From Clostridia bacterium (GTDB taxonomy: Bacteria; Bacillota; Clostridia; Peptostreptococcales; Acidaminobacteraceae): a DNA stretch of 45,027 nucleotides. Made by a program: the position numbers and the translations under genes. Where the stretch lies: positions 1 to 45,027 of the forward strand of contig JACUUV010000023.1 in the NCBI GenBank assembly GCA_014859095.1, in the 5' to 3' direction. Within the stretch, counting starts at the first letter, position 1, and every line of letters starts with the position of its first letter. Positions 25,639 through 34,210 of this stretch are shown in pieces. The notes under the pieces were generated by a model. That model was not told the DNA's origin. It made no database searches and saw only the letters and a list, made by a program, of their open reading frames with translations.

Positions 25639-25665
25639 TGTCCTGAATCTTAGGGACAAATGTCC
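25639..25665. promoter_or_regulatory. Three TGTCC/GGACA half-sites upstream of the triple-FMN gene
   Basis: TGTCC (25639-25643), GGACA (25654-25658) and TGTCC (25661-25665) form two overlapping inverted pairs with spacers of 10 and 2 bases. They lie just after the response-regulator stop codon and upstream of the triple-FMN gene, where that regulator may bind. Confidence 0.4.
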
Positions 25666-25668
25666 TTG

Positions 25669-26298
25669 TCAATTATAACGTTTGAGCCAGAACGCCGCTG
25701 CTTCAGTTCGATTGGTCACATTAATTTTTTTGAAGATCTGACTGATGGTGTTTCTTATCGTTTTTTCACTGGCATTTAACTCAGATGCTATTTCCTTATT
25801 CAATTTGCCTTCACAAATCAATTCCAATATGTTGATTTCTTTCTCTTTGAGGTCATAAATATTGCTATCGGGATGATGAATCATATGAAATACTTCGTTT
25901 GCAATCGAAGGGTCTATTGCATATTCACCTTTCACAATTCGATCGATACCACTTATTAGCCCATCGCTTTCTATGTTCTTAAGATAACACCCCTTAAGTC
26001 CCATGCGGATCAATTCTTTAAGTGTGAACCTATCGATATATGCTGTTAGAATAATAATGGGTGTGTCCGGATATGCATTTTGAATTAAGCGAAAACCATT
26101 GACCCCCTCATTATCAGGAAGTTTTAAATCCAAAAGAATCAAATCAGGCTTTATCGATCCTGTTTGTGAAAGAGCCTCCTTGATACTCCCAGCCTCACTG
26201 CATACATGAAATTTAGGATAGGACTCAAGAAAGAATTTCAATCCATTCCTGACCACAATATGGTCTTCTATCATCAGGATTTCTACTTTTATTTTCAT
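25669..26298 (-). CDS. NarL/FixJ-type response regulator
   Basis: 209 residues. The receiver domain has an acidic pair near residues 11-12, the phospho-acceptor D57 in LILLDLKLPD, a Thr in IILTAY and a Lys in CYLKN. The C-terminal LuxR-type HTH includes EGKLNKEIASELNASEKTIR. It would be phosphorylated by the kinase encoded immediately before it; its ATG follows the kinase stop with no gap (TAAATG), so translation is coupled. The nearest target downstream is the triple-FMN gene. Confidence 0.93.
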   Translation of the reverse strand: MKIKVEILMIEDHIVVRNGLKFFLESYPKFHVCSEAGSIKEALSQTGSIKPDLILLDLKLPDNEGVNGFRLIQNAYPDTPIIILTAYIDRFTLKELIRMGLKGCYLKNIESDGLISGIDRIVKGEYAIDPSIANEVFHMIHHPDSNIYDLKEKEINILELICEGKLNKEIASELNASEKTIRNTISQIFKKINVTNRTEAAAFWLKRYN

Positions 26299-27681
26299 TT
26301 ATGAATCCTCCCATGGAATTTCTATACTTAGCTCTGTGCCAACATGATTACGTTTGAGTTCCATTGAACCGTTCAATTCATCAACCCTTTTTCTCATCAA
26401 ACTAATGCCATAAGAATCCTCACGCCTCTGTTCCAAATCAATTCCGATACCATCGTCTTTTATGTTCAGTATGATTTTTTCCTTGTTTGCTCTCAGTTCA
26501 ATATAAACATTTTTTGCTTTTGCATGTTTTATTACATTGACCAATCCCTCTTGAACGATATAGAACAAATGTGTGCATTTTTCAGTGGAAATCTTATTGA
26601 ATAGTACTGGATATGACTCATATTTAGTGTGAAATTTAACACTTTTATCCGTTTCAAAATCATCGATCACATTGTCAATTTGATTGGTCAATTCCGAAAA
26701 ATCAACTGTTTTAAGAGTGTTGGATGTGATAAAATTTCTAGCCATTGTCAAAGTCTGATTCAAATCCGATTTGATTTGAACCAACGCATCGGTACTGCTC
26801 GAACGGTCAGACATCTTAATTACTGTTTCAACTTTCATTCCAATCGCATAGATCCTCTGCATGATCCCATCATGAATATCGAGCGTCATTCTCTGACGTT
26901 CCTGTGATTTAATGTCGGCTATTGCTAATTGCTGAAGACGTTCCTTTTGTTCCCAGTTAAAAGTTTTTACAATCGTATTAAGATAAAAACTGATCAATAT
27001 TCCAACAATTATTTTTAGTATTTGAACCGGTACTTTAAATATTAGGACAAACATTTCACGATTGATGACATTGGCAGGGAAATAAGCCTGTTCTTTGACC
27101 AATATGCCCTCTATGACTGAATAAACGAAAAATACCACTGCAAAATGTACATATTGATTTGAAATAAACTCCATATTCATTTGTCTTAGTATTTTAGAGC
27201 GTTGATAAAGTCCTATTCCCGAAATAAACGCACTGAAAAAAGCTAGCCCATATCTCAGTAAGACCGTATTGTAAAGTGCATAGGCATCACTCGTCACACG
27301 GTTAGGTTCAATCCACCAATACGAAAATCCAATACACCAAAACAAAAAAAGCATTGCAAGGATTATACTTCCAACACGATACAACCTCTTGGAGGTGACA
27401 AGTTTGAGACCAAACACTCCGAGGAACACAAATGAAATCGCCTTCAATAATTGTTTATATACTAAAATTTCATTGGAAAACATGGGATAGACATCTTGGA
27501 TCAATATCATATTCATCCATTCCGATATTCCATGTGTCATACCGAATAAACCTAAAAAAGTCAGCGCAGTTATAAATGCATTTTGACTTTCAGAGTCTTG
27601 TTTTTTTGTCAGCGCTAAACTGCCCAAATATATATAAACAAATCCGTAAATTAAATATATTACAAAAAAATGATTTTGCAT
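26299..27681 (-). CDS. Membrane sensor histidine kinase (HisKA_3, NarX/DesK-like)
   Basis: 460 residues. The first 240 form about seven or eight transmembrane helices with no large extracellular domain. A HisKA_3 region follows: RQRMTLDIHDGIMQ with phospho-acceptor H270. The ATPase domain has the N box YIVQEGLVNVIKHA and the G boxes DDGIGID and GISLMRKRV. The ATG at 27681 has GAGGAG 8 bases before it; a TTG at 27696 overlaps that site. It is the upstream partner of the response regulator. The signal is unknown; membrane or redox state is a guess based on the downstream flavoprotein. Confidence 0.9.
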   Translation of the reverse strand: MQNHFFVIYLIYGFVYIYLGSLALTKKQDSESQNAFITALTFLGLFGMTHGISEWMNMILIQDVYPMFSNEILVYKQLLKAISFVFLGVFGLKLVTSKRLYRVGSIILAMLFLFWCIGFSYWWIEPNRVTSDAYALYNTVLLRYGLAFFSAFISGIGLYQRSKILRQMNMEFISNQYVHFAVVFFVYSVIEGILVKEQAYFPANVINREMFVLIFKVPVQILKIIVGILISFYLNTIVKTFNWEQKERLQQLAIADIKSQERQRMTLDIHDGIMQRIYAIGMKVETVIKMSDRSSSTDALVQIKSDLNQTLTMARNFITSNTLKTVDFSELTNQIDNVIDDFETDKSVKFHTKYESYPVLFNKISTEKCTHLFYIVQEGLVNVIKHAKAKNVYIELRANKEKIILNIKDDGIGIDLEQRREDSYGISLMRKRVDELNGSMELKRNHVGTELSIEIPWEDS

Positions 27682-27709
27682 TACTATACTCCTCAAATAC
27701 TTTCGATTT

Positions 27710-27889
27710 CATACTTTCAGCCAGAAACCTTGCCGGTACAAGGGTTCTACTCTCAATTATCACAGGTGGTGCATCAAAATCATCAAAAACCGCCATTTTG
27801 AGAATGTTTGGTGTAACAGTCTCGCTAACGAAATGCTCGTCTTGAAAAACAACTTTTTCTAGACGCCAATAGATAGGTGAACACCTCAC
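27710..27889 (-). pseudogene. Remnant of a copper amine oxidase N-terminal-like (CuAO_N) domain
   Basis: A 180-base open stretch whose translation contains APPVIIESRTLVPARFLAES. This is the typical CuAO_N/stalk-repeat signature of clostridial surface proteins, as in the nearby protease (RTLVPLRFVSES). The frame continues only as unrelated sequence running antisense-frame into the kinase gene. There is no ribosome-binding site or signal peptide. I read it as a gene fragment left upstream of the two-component operon, not a working gene. Confidence 0.5.
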
Positions 27890-27929
27890 AGAAATTTTAT
27901 ACCCTCAATCAAAATTTGCAATCTGAATT

Positions 27930-30578
27930 CTAACTTTTTGATTTGTTGATCATATCATCCATTCTGCCTTTTTCATCACTTGTTAAAGCATCTTCAAATG
28001 CACTTTTCTTCGATTCGTTTTGACGCTGATACTCTTCTTTTATGCGTTCGTTTGCCGAATCGATTTCTTCTCTCAATTCTCTGGATGAAAGCAGCTCCGC
28101 CCCGGCGCCTCTAATGATCATTTGTTGCATGCCATCTGAAGTTGCAACTATGATTTTATATTTGTCCTGATTCTGGTGAGCAAATTTTTCAATATAGTGG
28201 TCTGCTGTTTGCGCCTCACTTGTAAACACCAGATGTATATTGTGATAATCGGCAAACTCCTCACGTCTTCCCGCGACCCGATAAGCATCGAAAACCACTA
28301 TGATTTCACATTTTCGAATGCCTTGATAGTTGCTGAGCATATCCATCAATTTAGCTCTTGCACCATCCATATTGGAATCAGCAAGCGTTTTAAGTTCAGG
28401 CCACGAGAAAATGATGTTGTAACCATCCACCAAAAGGTATTCTTCGAGATTGTCCTTTCTTTTGCCGACATAAGTTGTTGATCCAAAGAAGCTGTCACTT
28501 GCGCTCTTTTGTTTTCTCCAAACAGTCTTTTTTCCTTGATTGGCAAAAAAAGTTGTGTTGAAGATCTGATCGATTTCTTCCAGACTGATGGAACCGCTAT
28601 TCGATGGTGCATTCTCTGAGCCTTCATTGAGTTCAGACATCTGCACTTTTTTCTTCAGGTATGGTTCCAGATGCATATTCTCCTTTACCTGATTCCATTC
28701 AACCAAATATCCCGTTCCATTTTTGCAGAAAACTGATCCTGTGGGATTTTCAAGATCACTTTCAGAATCGTACCCGATTTCTTTGATGACTTCCATAGCG
28801 TCGTGACACGGTCCATATCCTTTCAGCGTCGTGAGCAGTCTGCCAAGACCTTTAGTATAGGCAATGACATCGCGTTGATAATTGCGCATGGTTGAAACTG
28901 GTGCACTGCCGGTCAATATCGCGTTTTCACCTTCAATCTGTGAAATTTCACTCAGTCCATGCATTTTTTCTATATCGGTCATAGCCCTTCCGACCATTTT
29001 TTCTGGCAGTTCCAATCTAAAATCGTAATATGGCTCAAGCAATATGGATTCTGCCTCTTTCAGCCCCTGACGAAGCGCCCTGAAAGTCGCTTCCCTAAAA
29101 TCTCCACCTTCCGTGTGCTTATTATGGGCTTTCCCAGAAACCAAAGTGATGTTCAGGTCCGTGATTTCAGAACCCGTGAGCACTCCTTTATGAGGTTTTT
29201 CCTTCAGGTGGGAAATCACGAGCCTCTGCCAGCTCTTGCCCAGATCATCCTCACTGCAGTTCGAAGTAATAACAAGTCCACTTCCAGGTTCACCCGGCTC
29301 AAGCAGGAGGTGAACTTCCGCATAGTGCCTAAGTGGTTCAAAATGACCAACTCCTTCAACGACATTTGCAATTGTTTCTTTATATACGATACGCCCTTCA
29401 CCAAAAGTGACTTCGACATCAAACCGACTCTGAATCATACTTTGTAAAATTTCAATCTGAACTTCTCCCATAATCCTTGCATGAATTTCTTGAAGCGCCT
29501 CTTTCCAAACAAAATGGAGTTCGGGTTCTTCTTCCTCAATTTGACGGAGCCCCGGAAAAATCATTCTCGGATCACATCCCTCTGGAAGGACAACTTGATA
29601 GGTGAGCACTGGCTCAAGAATCGGAGCATTTGATATCTCCTCAATTCCAAGTCCCTCTCCAGGTCTGGTCTTGATTGGTCCTGTCACCGCACAAACCGTT
29701 CCAGCTTCGACTTCACTTGGAGCTTCATATTTCTGACCGGAATACACACGGATCTGATTGATCTTTTCTTCAGTATCACCACTGATTATGGCATCCTTGA
29801 CTTTAAGATGTCCTCCAGTGATTTTCATATGAGTCAATCGATTCCCTTGTTCATCTCTAGTGATCTTGAATATTTTAGCTCCGAACATCTTTGGATATGT
29901 TGGGGCAATCGAATACTCTGCAAACCCTTTCATAAATTCCTCAACGCCTTCGAGTTTGAGCGCAGATCCATAAAAGCACGGAAAGACTTTACGGTTCCTT
30001 ATTGCTTTTCTGATCAGTTCAGAGTCGATTTTCCCATTCTCCAGAAAAGATTCAAACATTGGTTCATCACACATTGCCAGTTGTTCACAAAACCCTTCTG
30101 ATCCTTGATCAGAAAAATCCACACAAGATCCACCCAATTGATTCCTTAAATTGCTTTTGACGTTCTCACGATCCGCTCCTTTTTGATCCATTTTATTAAT
30201 GAACAAAAACACTGGAATCTTATATATTTCAAACAATCGCCATAGCGTTTTGGTATGTCCTTGAACACCATCCGTCCCACTGATCACCAAAACCGCATAA
30301 TCTAGTACCTGAAGAGTTCTCTCCATCTCTGCAGAAAAATCCACATGCCCAGGAGTATCAAGTAGCGTGATTTCAGTACCATCCACCTCTAAAATGGCTT
30401 GTTTGGAGAATATGGTGATTCCCCTGACTTTCTCAAGCTCAAAGGTATCCAAATAGGCGTCCTTATTGTCCACACGTCCGAGTTTTCTTATTTTACCGCT
30501 CAAAAAGAGCATGCTTTCTGATAATGTGGTCTTACCGGCATCCACGTGAGCCAGTATCCCAATGACAAGTTTTTTCAT
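27930..30578 (-). CDS. EF-G/TetM-like translational GTPase fused to a NYN (Rae1/YacP-like) nuclease domain
   Basis: 882 residues. Residues 1-650 are an EF-G/TetM-type GTPase: AHVDAGKTT (10-18, G1), RGIT (52-55, G2), DTPGH (74-78, G3) and NKMD (128-131, G4), followed by EF-G domains II to V. After a linker of about 60 residues, the end (about 712-860) is a NYN/YacP domain. It has the acidic residues expected for a metal-dependent RNase: D718 in VDGYN, D764 in VFDAYR and D815 in ATSDG. B. subtilis Rae1 (YacP) is known to cut mRNA in the ribosomal A site; TetM-like GTPases bind the same site. A ribosome-targeted nuclease is therefore a strong inference. Tetracycline protection cannot be ruled out. 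Confidence 0.9.
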   Translation of the reverse strand: MKKLVIGILAHVDAGKTTLSESMLFLSGKIRKLGRVDNKDAYLDTFELEKVRGITIFSKQAILEVDGTEITLLDTPGHVDFSAEMERTLQVLDYAVLVISGTDGVQGHTKTLWRLFEIYKIPVFLFINKMDQKGADRENVKSNLRNQLGGSCVDFSDQGSEGFCEQLAMCDEPMFESFLENGKIDSELIRKAIRNRKVFPCFYGSALKLEGVEEFMKGFAEYSIAPTYPKMFGAKIFKITRDEQGNRLTHMKITGGHLKVKDAIISGDTEEKINQIRVYSGQKYEAPSEVEAGTVCAVTGPIKTRPGEGLGIEEISNAPILEPVLTYQVVLPEGCDPRMIFPGLRQIEEEEPELHFVWKEALQEIHARIMGEVQIEILQSMIQSRFDVEVTFGEGRIVYKETIANVVEGVGHFEPLRHYAEVHLLLEPGEPGSGLVITSNCSEDDLGKSWQRLVISHLKEKPHKGVLTGSEITDLNITLVSGKAHNKHTEGGDFREATFRALRQGLKEAESILLEPYYDFRLELPEKMVGRAMTDIEKMHGLSEISQIEGENAILTGSAPVSTMRNYQRDVIAYTKGLGRLLTTLKGYGPCHDAMEVIKEIGYDSESDLENPTGSVFCKNGTGYLVEWNQVKENMHLEPYLKKKVQMSELNEGSENAPSNSGSISLEEIDQIFNTTFFANQGKKTVWRKQKSASDSFFGSTTYVGKRKDNLEEYLLVDGYNIIFSWPELKTLADSNMDGARAKLMDMLSNYQGIRKCEIIVVFDAYRVAGRREEFADYHNIHLVFTSEAQTADHYIEKFAHQNQDKYKIIVATSDGMQQMIIRGAGAELLSSRELREEIDSANERIKEEYQRQNESKKSAFEDALTSDEKGRMDDMINKSKS

Positions 30579-30773
30579 AATTTATAATTTCCTCAGTTTA
30601 TTTAGACTTCCATTTTATCATGATATCAGTTTGTATGGAATTGTGCCAATCATCAATTTTAAATTTCTAATTTTTCGCAACAATTGCCAGAACATTCAAA
30701 ATAATCATTATCTAAATCGGAAGTTGGTGCTATAATGGGTGCTAGGTGCAAATCTATAATCATGGAGGCAAAT

Positions 30774-32426
30774 TTGGAACGGAAACGAAAATTGGCTAAA
30801 AGAATCGAAGAGTTGACCATGGAGCTTGTCAACGTTAGAAGTGTTGTCGGAACAAAAGATGAAAATGACATCAGCGACAAAATATTTGAAATGTTCAGCG
30901 CGATGCCATACTGGAAAAAACATCCCCATTTACTGACTCAATTGCCATTCATAAACGACTCGCTCGGACGGAGCAGTGTCATGGTCAGAATCAGTGGCGA
31001 ACTAAAAGAAAACGATAAAACCATAGTATTGATCGGACATACGGATACTGTAGGCATCAGCGACTATGGAGATCTCAGAAAATATGCGACTGAACCAGCC
31101 GAACTTAAAAAAGCCCTTCAGAAGCTTAATTTGTCAGAGGACATAAAAAAGGATATTGAATCAGATGATTATATATTTGGTCGTGGCATTCTCGATATGA
31201 AATGTGGTGTTGCCGCAATCATAGCAGTTCTGGAAGACCTTTCAGAACGACTCGACGAATGGTCAGGCAATATTGTTTTTTGTGCAGTTGGTGATGAAGA
31301 GGGCAACTCAGGTGGCATGCTTTCATTTGTTCCAGAGCTGGCTCGCTTGCAAGAGTCAGAATCCTACGATTATCAGGCTGTTCTAGACACGGATTACGTT
31401 TCTCCGAGATTTGATGGAGATGACAACAAATATATTTATATCGGTACTGTGGGCAAACTCATGCCGTCCTTTTATGTGCTGGGCAAAGAAACCCACGTAG
31501 GTCAGCCATTCAACGGCCTTGACCCCACACAGATCGCAGGTGCGATCATCATGAAAATTAATAAGAACATCGCTTATTCTGATGTAGTTGAAGGTGAAGT
31601 ATCATTGCCTCCGATCACACTGCAACATCGCGATCTCAAATCCGAGTATTCCGTACAAATCGCACGGGCAGTCAATCTCTATTTCAATTATGCGACACAT
31701 AACAGCACGCCTGATCAAGTCATGCAAAAGATGCTCAAAGCATCTTACGATGCATTTAACGATGTTGTGGGTGTCCTCAATGAACGTTATGACGTATTTT
31801 GCAAGGCAAGCCATATTGAAACCAAGCCTTTGACTTGGAAAGCTAGAGTCATGTCTTATCAGGATCTATATGCAGCTGTCTATGAAGAGCGTGGAGAAGA
31901 ACTTGTTGAGATTCTAGAATCCTATAAGGAAGAAATGCTTAAAGACCCGACTATTGATGAACGTCTGTTCAGTCAATATCTCGTACAAGCCGTCCATAAT
32001 CTGTGGTCGGATAAAGATCCCATAGTCATCGTTTACTTCTCACCTCCATATTATCCACATAACTATGTGAGCGGAGAAACAGAAAAAGGACAAAAATTAA
32101 TAGACACTCTCAAAACTGTCGTTACAAAACACAAAGGCAAAACGCCAATAGTCGGAAGAAAATTCTATCCATATATCTCAGATTTAAGTTTTGCATCAGC
32201 GCCATCACCTGAAAGGATCGCCACACTCAAAAACAACATGCCTGCTTTTGGTTCGAGATATAATCTTCCTATAGAAGACATGCAAAAGCTGAGCTTGCCG
32301 GTGGCCAACATAGGACCTTTTGGAAAAGATGCCCATCAGTTCACTGAACGTATTGAAAAAGACTACTCATTTAGAGTTGTTCCCACCATTTTATATGAAA
32401 CCATCCTTAAACTGCTGGAGGAGTAA
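30774..32426 (+). CDS. M20 family metallohydrolase, RocB-like
   Basis: About 550 residues. The zinc site motifs are visible: IGHTDTVG (His and Asp), DIMKCGVAA-like GILDMKCGVAA (Asp) and GDEEGNSGG (Glu-Glu). The total length and the C-terminal half match RocB, the large M20 members linked to arginine use, rather than short peptidases. A TATAAT at 30731-30736 overlaps an ATG at 30735, so that ATG cannot be the start. I favour TTG at 30774, with GGAGG five bases upstream; ATG at 30762 is the alternative. Cytoplasmic. Substrate not known; rocB function itself is poorly defined. Confidence 0.82.
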   Translation: MERKRKLAKRIEELTMELVNVRSVVGTKDENDISDKIFEMFSAMPYWKKHPHLLTQLPFINDSLGRSSVMVRISGELKENDKTIVLIGHTDTVGISDYGDLRKYATEPAELKKALQKLNLSEDIKKDIESDDYIFGRGILDMKCGVAAIIAVLEDLSERLDEWSGNIVFCAVGDEEGNSGGMLSFVPELARLQESESYDYQAVLDTDYVSPRFDGDDNKYIYIGTVGKLMPSFYVLGKETHVGQPFNGLDPTQIAGAIIMKINKNIAYSDVVEGEVSLPPITLQHRDLKSEYSVQIARAVNLYFNYATHNSTPDQVMQKMLKASYDAFNDVVGVLNERYDVFCKASHIETKPLTWKARVMSYQDLYAAVYEERGEELVEILESYKEEMLKDPTIDERLFSQYLVQAVHNLWSDKDPIVIVYFSPPYYPHNYVSGETEKGQKLIDTLKTVVTKHKGKTPIVGRKFYPYISDLSFASAPSPERIATLKNNMPAFGSRYNLPIEDMQKLSLPVANIGPFGKDAHQFTERIEKDYSFRVVPTILYETILKLLEE

Positions 32427-32433
32427 TAAAAAA

Positions 32434-32456
32434 ACAAGAGCGAAGATCGCTCTTGT
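32434..32456. terminator. Terminator between convergent genes
   Basis: A 10-bp perfect stem (32434-32443 with 32447-32456) and a 3-base loop. A-rich on the left and T-rich on the right, it can serve the RocB-like gene (plus) and the unknown gene (minus). Confidence 0.85.
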
Positions 32457-32457
32457 C

Positions 32458-33474
32458 TTAATTTTGTGGATTTTTGAGTACTCGAATCTCATCTTCAAGT
32501 TTCAAAATTCGTTCTTTTTGTTTCTCTGGCAATCTTTTCATGAGTTCATTTCTGAGGTGAATGCCTTCATCTTTCTTGGCACGTTTCTCCTTGACACCCT
32601 TTTGGACTTCTGTCCATGAGACTTTACGATTTTTATTGTAAAGATCCAGATCTGCAAGACGATGCCCTGTATCATCATATTCAAGTCCAATTAGAATTTT
32701 CTTGATATCAGCTGGTGGCGAGAAACTAAACAGTTTTATCTGATAGACCATGATGGACATCACAATATGCGCATAGTCTTTAATCCAACCCTCACCTATG
32801 ACGAGACCTGTCTCCAGCCCGGAAAAGACTTGTACAATCCTCTGATAATGCTTTTCATAATTATCATAAGCATCATAAAGACTTATTCGATATTCATACC
32901 AGGATGAATCTTTCAAATTGTGATTCAAATAGAAAAGAGCTTCACGTCCAAGTCTTGCAAAACATTCCTTCTGATTTTGATCCACTAGAATGTGATCAGA
33001 AAAAAAATCCTCACTCTTGATTGCCTGATGCAGCCTTTGTGTGGTCAAACTGATCAATGTCTGCTCCTTTTCACCTAGGCGCACGCCGTCCTTCCATGAC
33101 ACTCTTTTCCCTTCATAATTCTTTGAAAGCATATTTGCAAATTCATTCTCATTCCCTGGAACACGAAATACAACGATTCGAGGTCCTATATCCACTTTCT
33201 CAATGCTGGCACACGCTTTCAGATTGATGATATCCGCTAGTACAGTAGTCCCTGTTTCATCTGCTAGCATAATGAATTCAGCATCATCCGGGTCAGTAAT
33301 CTCTGGACCTGCAGGTGTGATGAAAATCAATGTGCTGTGCTCATCAGAATCACTTTGACCTTGAGCAAAAGAAACACTTTTATAGCCAAGCTTTTCAGTT
33401 AATTGATTAAAAGTCTCTTTTGGATTGGCTGATCGCAGAAATACAATTCTTGTACCCATTCTTAAAAAAATCAT
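32458..33474 (-). CDS. Unrecognised soluble protein
   Basis: 338 residues; I do not recognise the family. It has no signal peptide or membrane segment. The first 160 residues look alpha/beta, with hydrophobic strands (TRIVFLRS, STLIFITP, RIVVFRVP). The middle is helical and rich in Tyr and aromatic residues. The last 60 residues are charged and likely coiled-coil (QKERILKLEDEIRVLK). GGGGGG lies 5 bases before the ATG. The acylphosphatase gene lies 21 bp upstream, so both are one operon. That partnership is the only clue to its role. Confidence 0.7.
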   Translation of the reverse strand: MIFLRMGTRIVFLRSANPKETFNQLTEKLGYKSVSFAQGQSDSDEHSTLIFITPAGPEITDPDDAEFIMLADETGTTVLADIINLKACASIEKVDIGPRIVVFRVPGNENEFANMLSKNYEGKRVSWKDGVRLGEKEQTLISLTTQRLHQAIKSEDFFSDHILVDQNQKECFARLGREALFYLNHNLKDSSWYEYRISLYDAYDNYEKHYQRIVQVFSGLETGLVIGEGWIKDYAHIVMSIMVYQIKLFSFSPPADIKKILIGLEYDDTGHRLADLDLYNKNRKVSWTEVQKGVKEKRAKKDEGIHLRNELMKRLPEKQKERILKLEDEIRVLKNPQN

Positions 33475-33495
33475 CTGTACCCCCCAGGATAAGTT

Positions 33496-33771
33496 TTATA
33501 TGATGGAAAAACTGTGATGATACTTCAAGGCTATATTTGAAGAATCCATTGACTCTATCTGGATATTTTCCACTCTTGAAAATCCGTTACCACTCTTTAT
33601 TTCATCTAAAAACAATCCAAGATGGTCCGTCAGGCATATTATTTCCACACTCCCGTCATCAAGATTTCTTACAGTCCCTTTGACATTAAGTCTCAAGGCC
33701 AATTTATATATGTAATATCTGAAACCAACACCTTGAACTCTTCCTGTCACTATCATTTTCGAAGCATCCAT
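33496..33771 (-). CDS. acyP: Acylphosphatase
   Basis: 91 residues, the usual length. The signature GRVQGVGFRYY contains the phosphate-binding Arg. GTVRNLDDGSVEI contains the catalytic Asn. The enzyme hydrolyses acyl phosphates such as carbamoyl or acetyl phosphate. The ATG at 33771 has GAGGTG six bases before it; an in-frame GTG at 33780 overlaps that site. It lies in an operon with the unknown 338-residue protein. Confidence 0.94.
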   Translation of the reverse strand: MDASKMIVTGRVQGVGFRYYIYKLALRLNVKGTVRNLDDGSVEIICLTDHLGLFLDEIKSGNGFSRVENIQIESMDSSNIALKYHHSFSII

Positions 33772-33824
33772 TGTATTCACCTCAATGAGTTGCTACCCAC
33801 TTATCATTATAGCACAAACAAAAA

Positions 33825-33859
33825 AATCTCTTGCAAATGATCTACATGAGCAAGAGATT
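33825..33859 (-). terminator. Terminator of the selenoprotein gene
   Basis: On the minus strand AATCTCTTGC (33859-33850) pairs with GCAAGAGATT (33834-33825), followed by a T-run. It lies about 20 bases after the stop codon of the SelW-like gene. Confidence 0.85.
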
Positions 33860-33879
33860 CTCAAATTTTAACTTGAAAT

Positions 33880-34116
33880 TCAATCCATTTTTTTGATGCG
33901 TTCAATAACATCCATCTCATCTGGATATTTGACAAGTTCTTTTTTATTATGGAATACTTCTTTGCCATCTACTTCAACCAAGAAAATTCCTGGTCTGCCA
34001 TCAGAGAGTTCCACATTTTGAATTCCTAATTCATTTTTGATTTTGTCTGCTAAACTAGCAGCTCTGTCACGATACCCTCATGAATTGCAATAAGTGATTA
34101 AAACTTTTTTTTCCAT
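33880..34116 (-). CDS. SelW-like (Rdx family) selenoprotein with in-frame UGA read as selenocysteine
   Basis: 78 residues, with Sec at position 13 encoded by UGA (34080-34078). Read through, the N-terminus is MEKKVLITYC-NS-U-GYRDRAA, giving the CxxU redox motif at residues 10-13 of SelW/SelT/SelH proteins. The remainder continues as a normal Rdx fold (DGRPGIFLVEVDGKEVF) to a TGA at 33880. The start has AGGAGG 5 bases upstream. A 6-bp stem CTGCTA/TAGCAG with loop GTT lies 22 bases after the UGA, which meets the published limits for bacterial SECIS elements. A pseudogene is less likely because the UGA sits exactly at the family's Sec/Cys position. It is probably a cytoplasmic redox protein. Confidence 0.88.
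34047..34061 (-). promoter_or_regulatory. Candidate bacterial SECIS stem-loop
   Basis: On the minus strand, CTGCTA (34061-34056), loop GTT, TAGCAG (34052-34047). The 6-bp stem, the G at the first loop position and the 22-base distance from the UGA match the known bacterial SECIS requirements (stem 4-16 bp, loop 3-14 bases with a G in the first two, distance 16-37). Confidence 0.7.
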
Positions 34117-34210
34117 ACCGACCTCCTGAATATTTGTAATTGTCAATGTCATTCTTTCCAGATATACCCCATTCGACCTTCAATAATCAGTAAACGTATG
34201 ACTTCTAATT

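Noticed and set aside
27930-30578. Plain tetracycline-resistance protein (tetM)
   Set aside because: The GTPase part is TetM/EF-G-like, but the protein is about 240 residues longer with a NYN domain. Tetracycline protection cannot be inferred from the fold.
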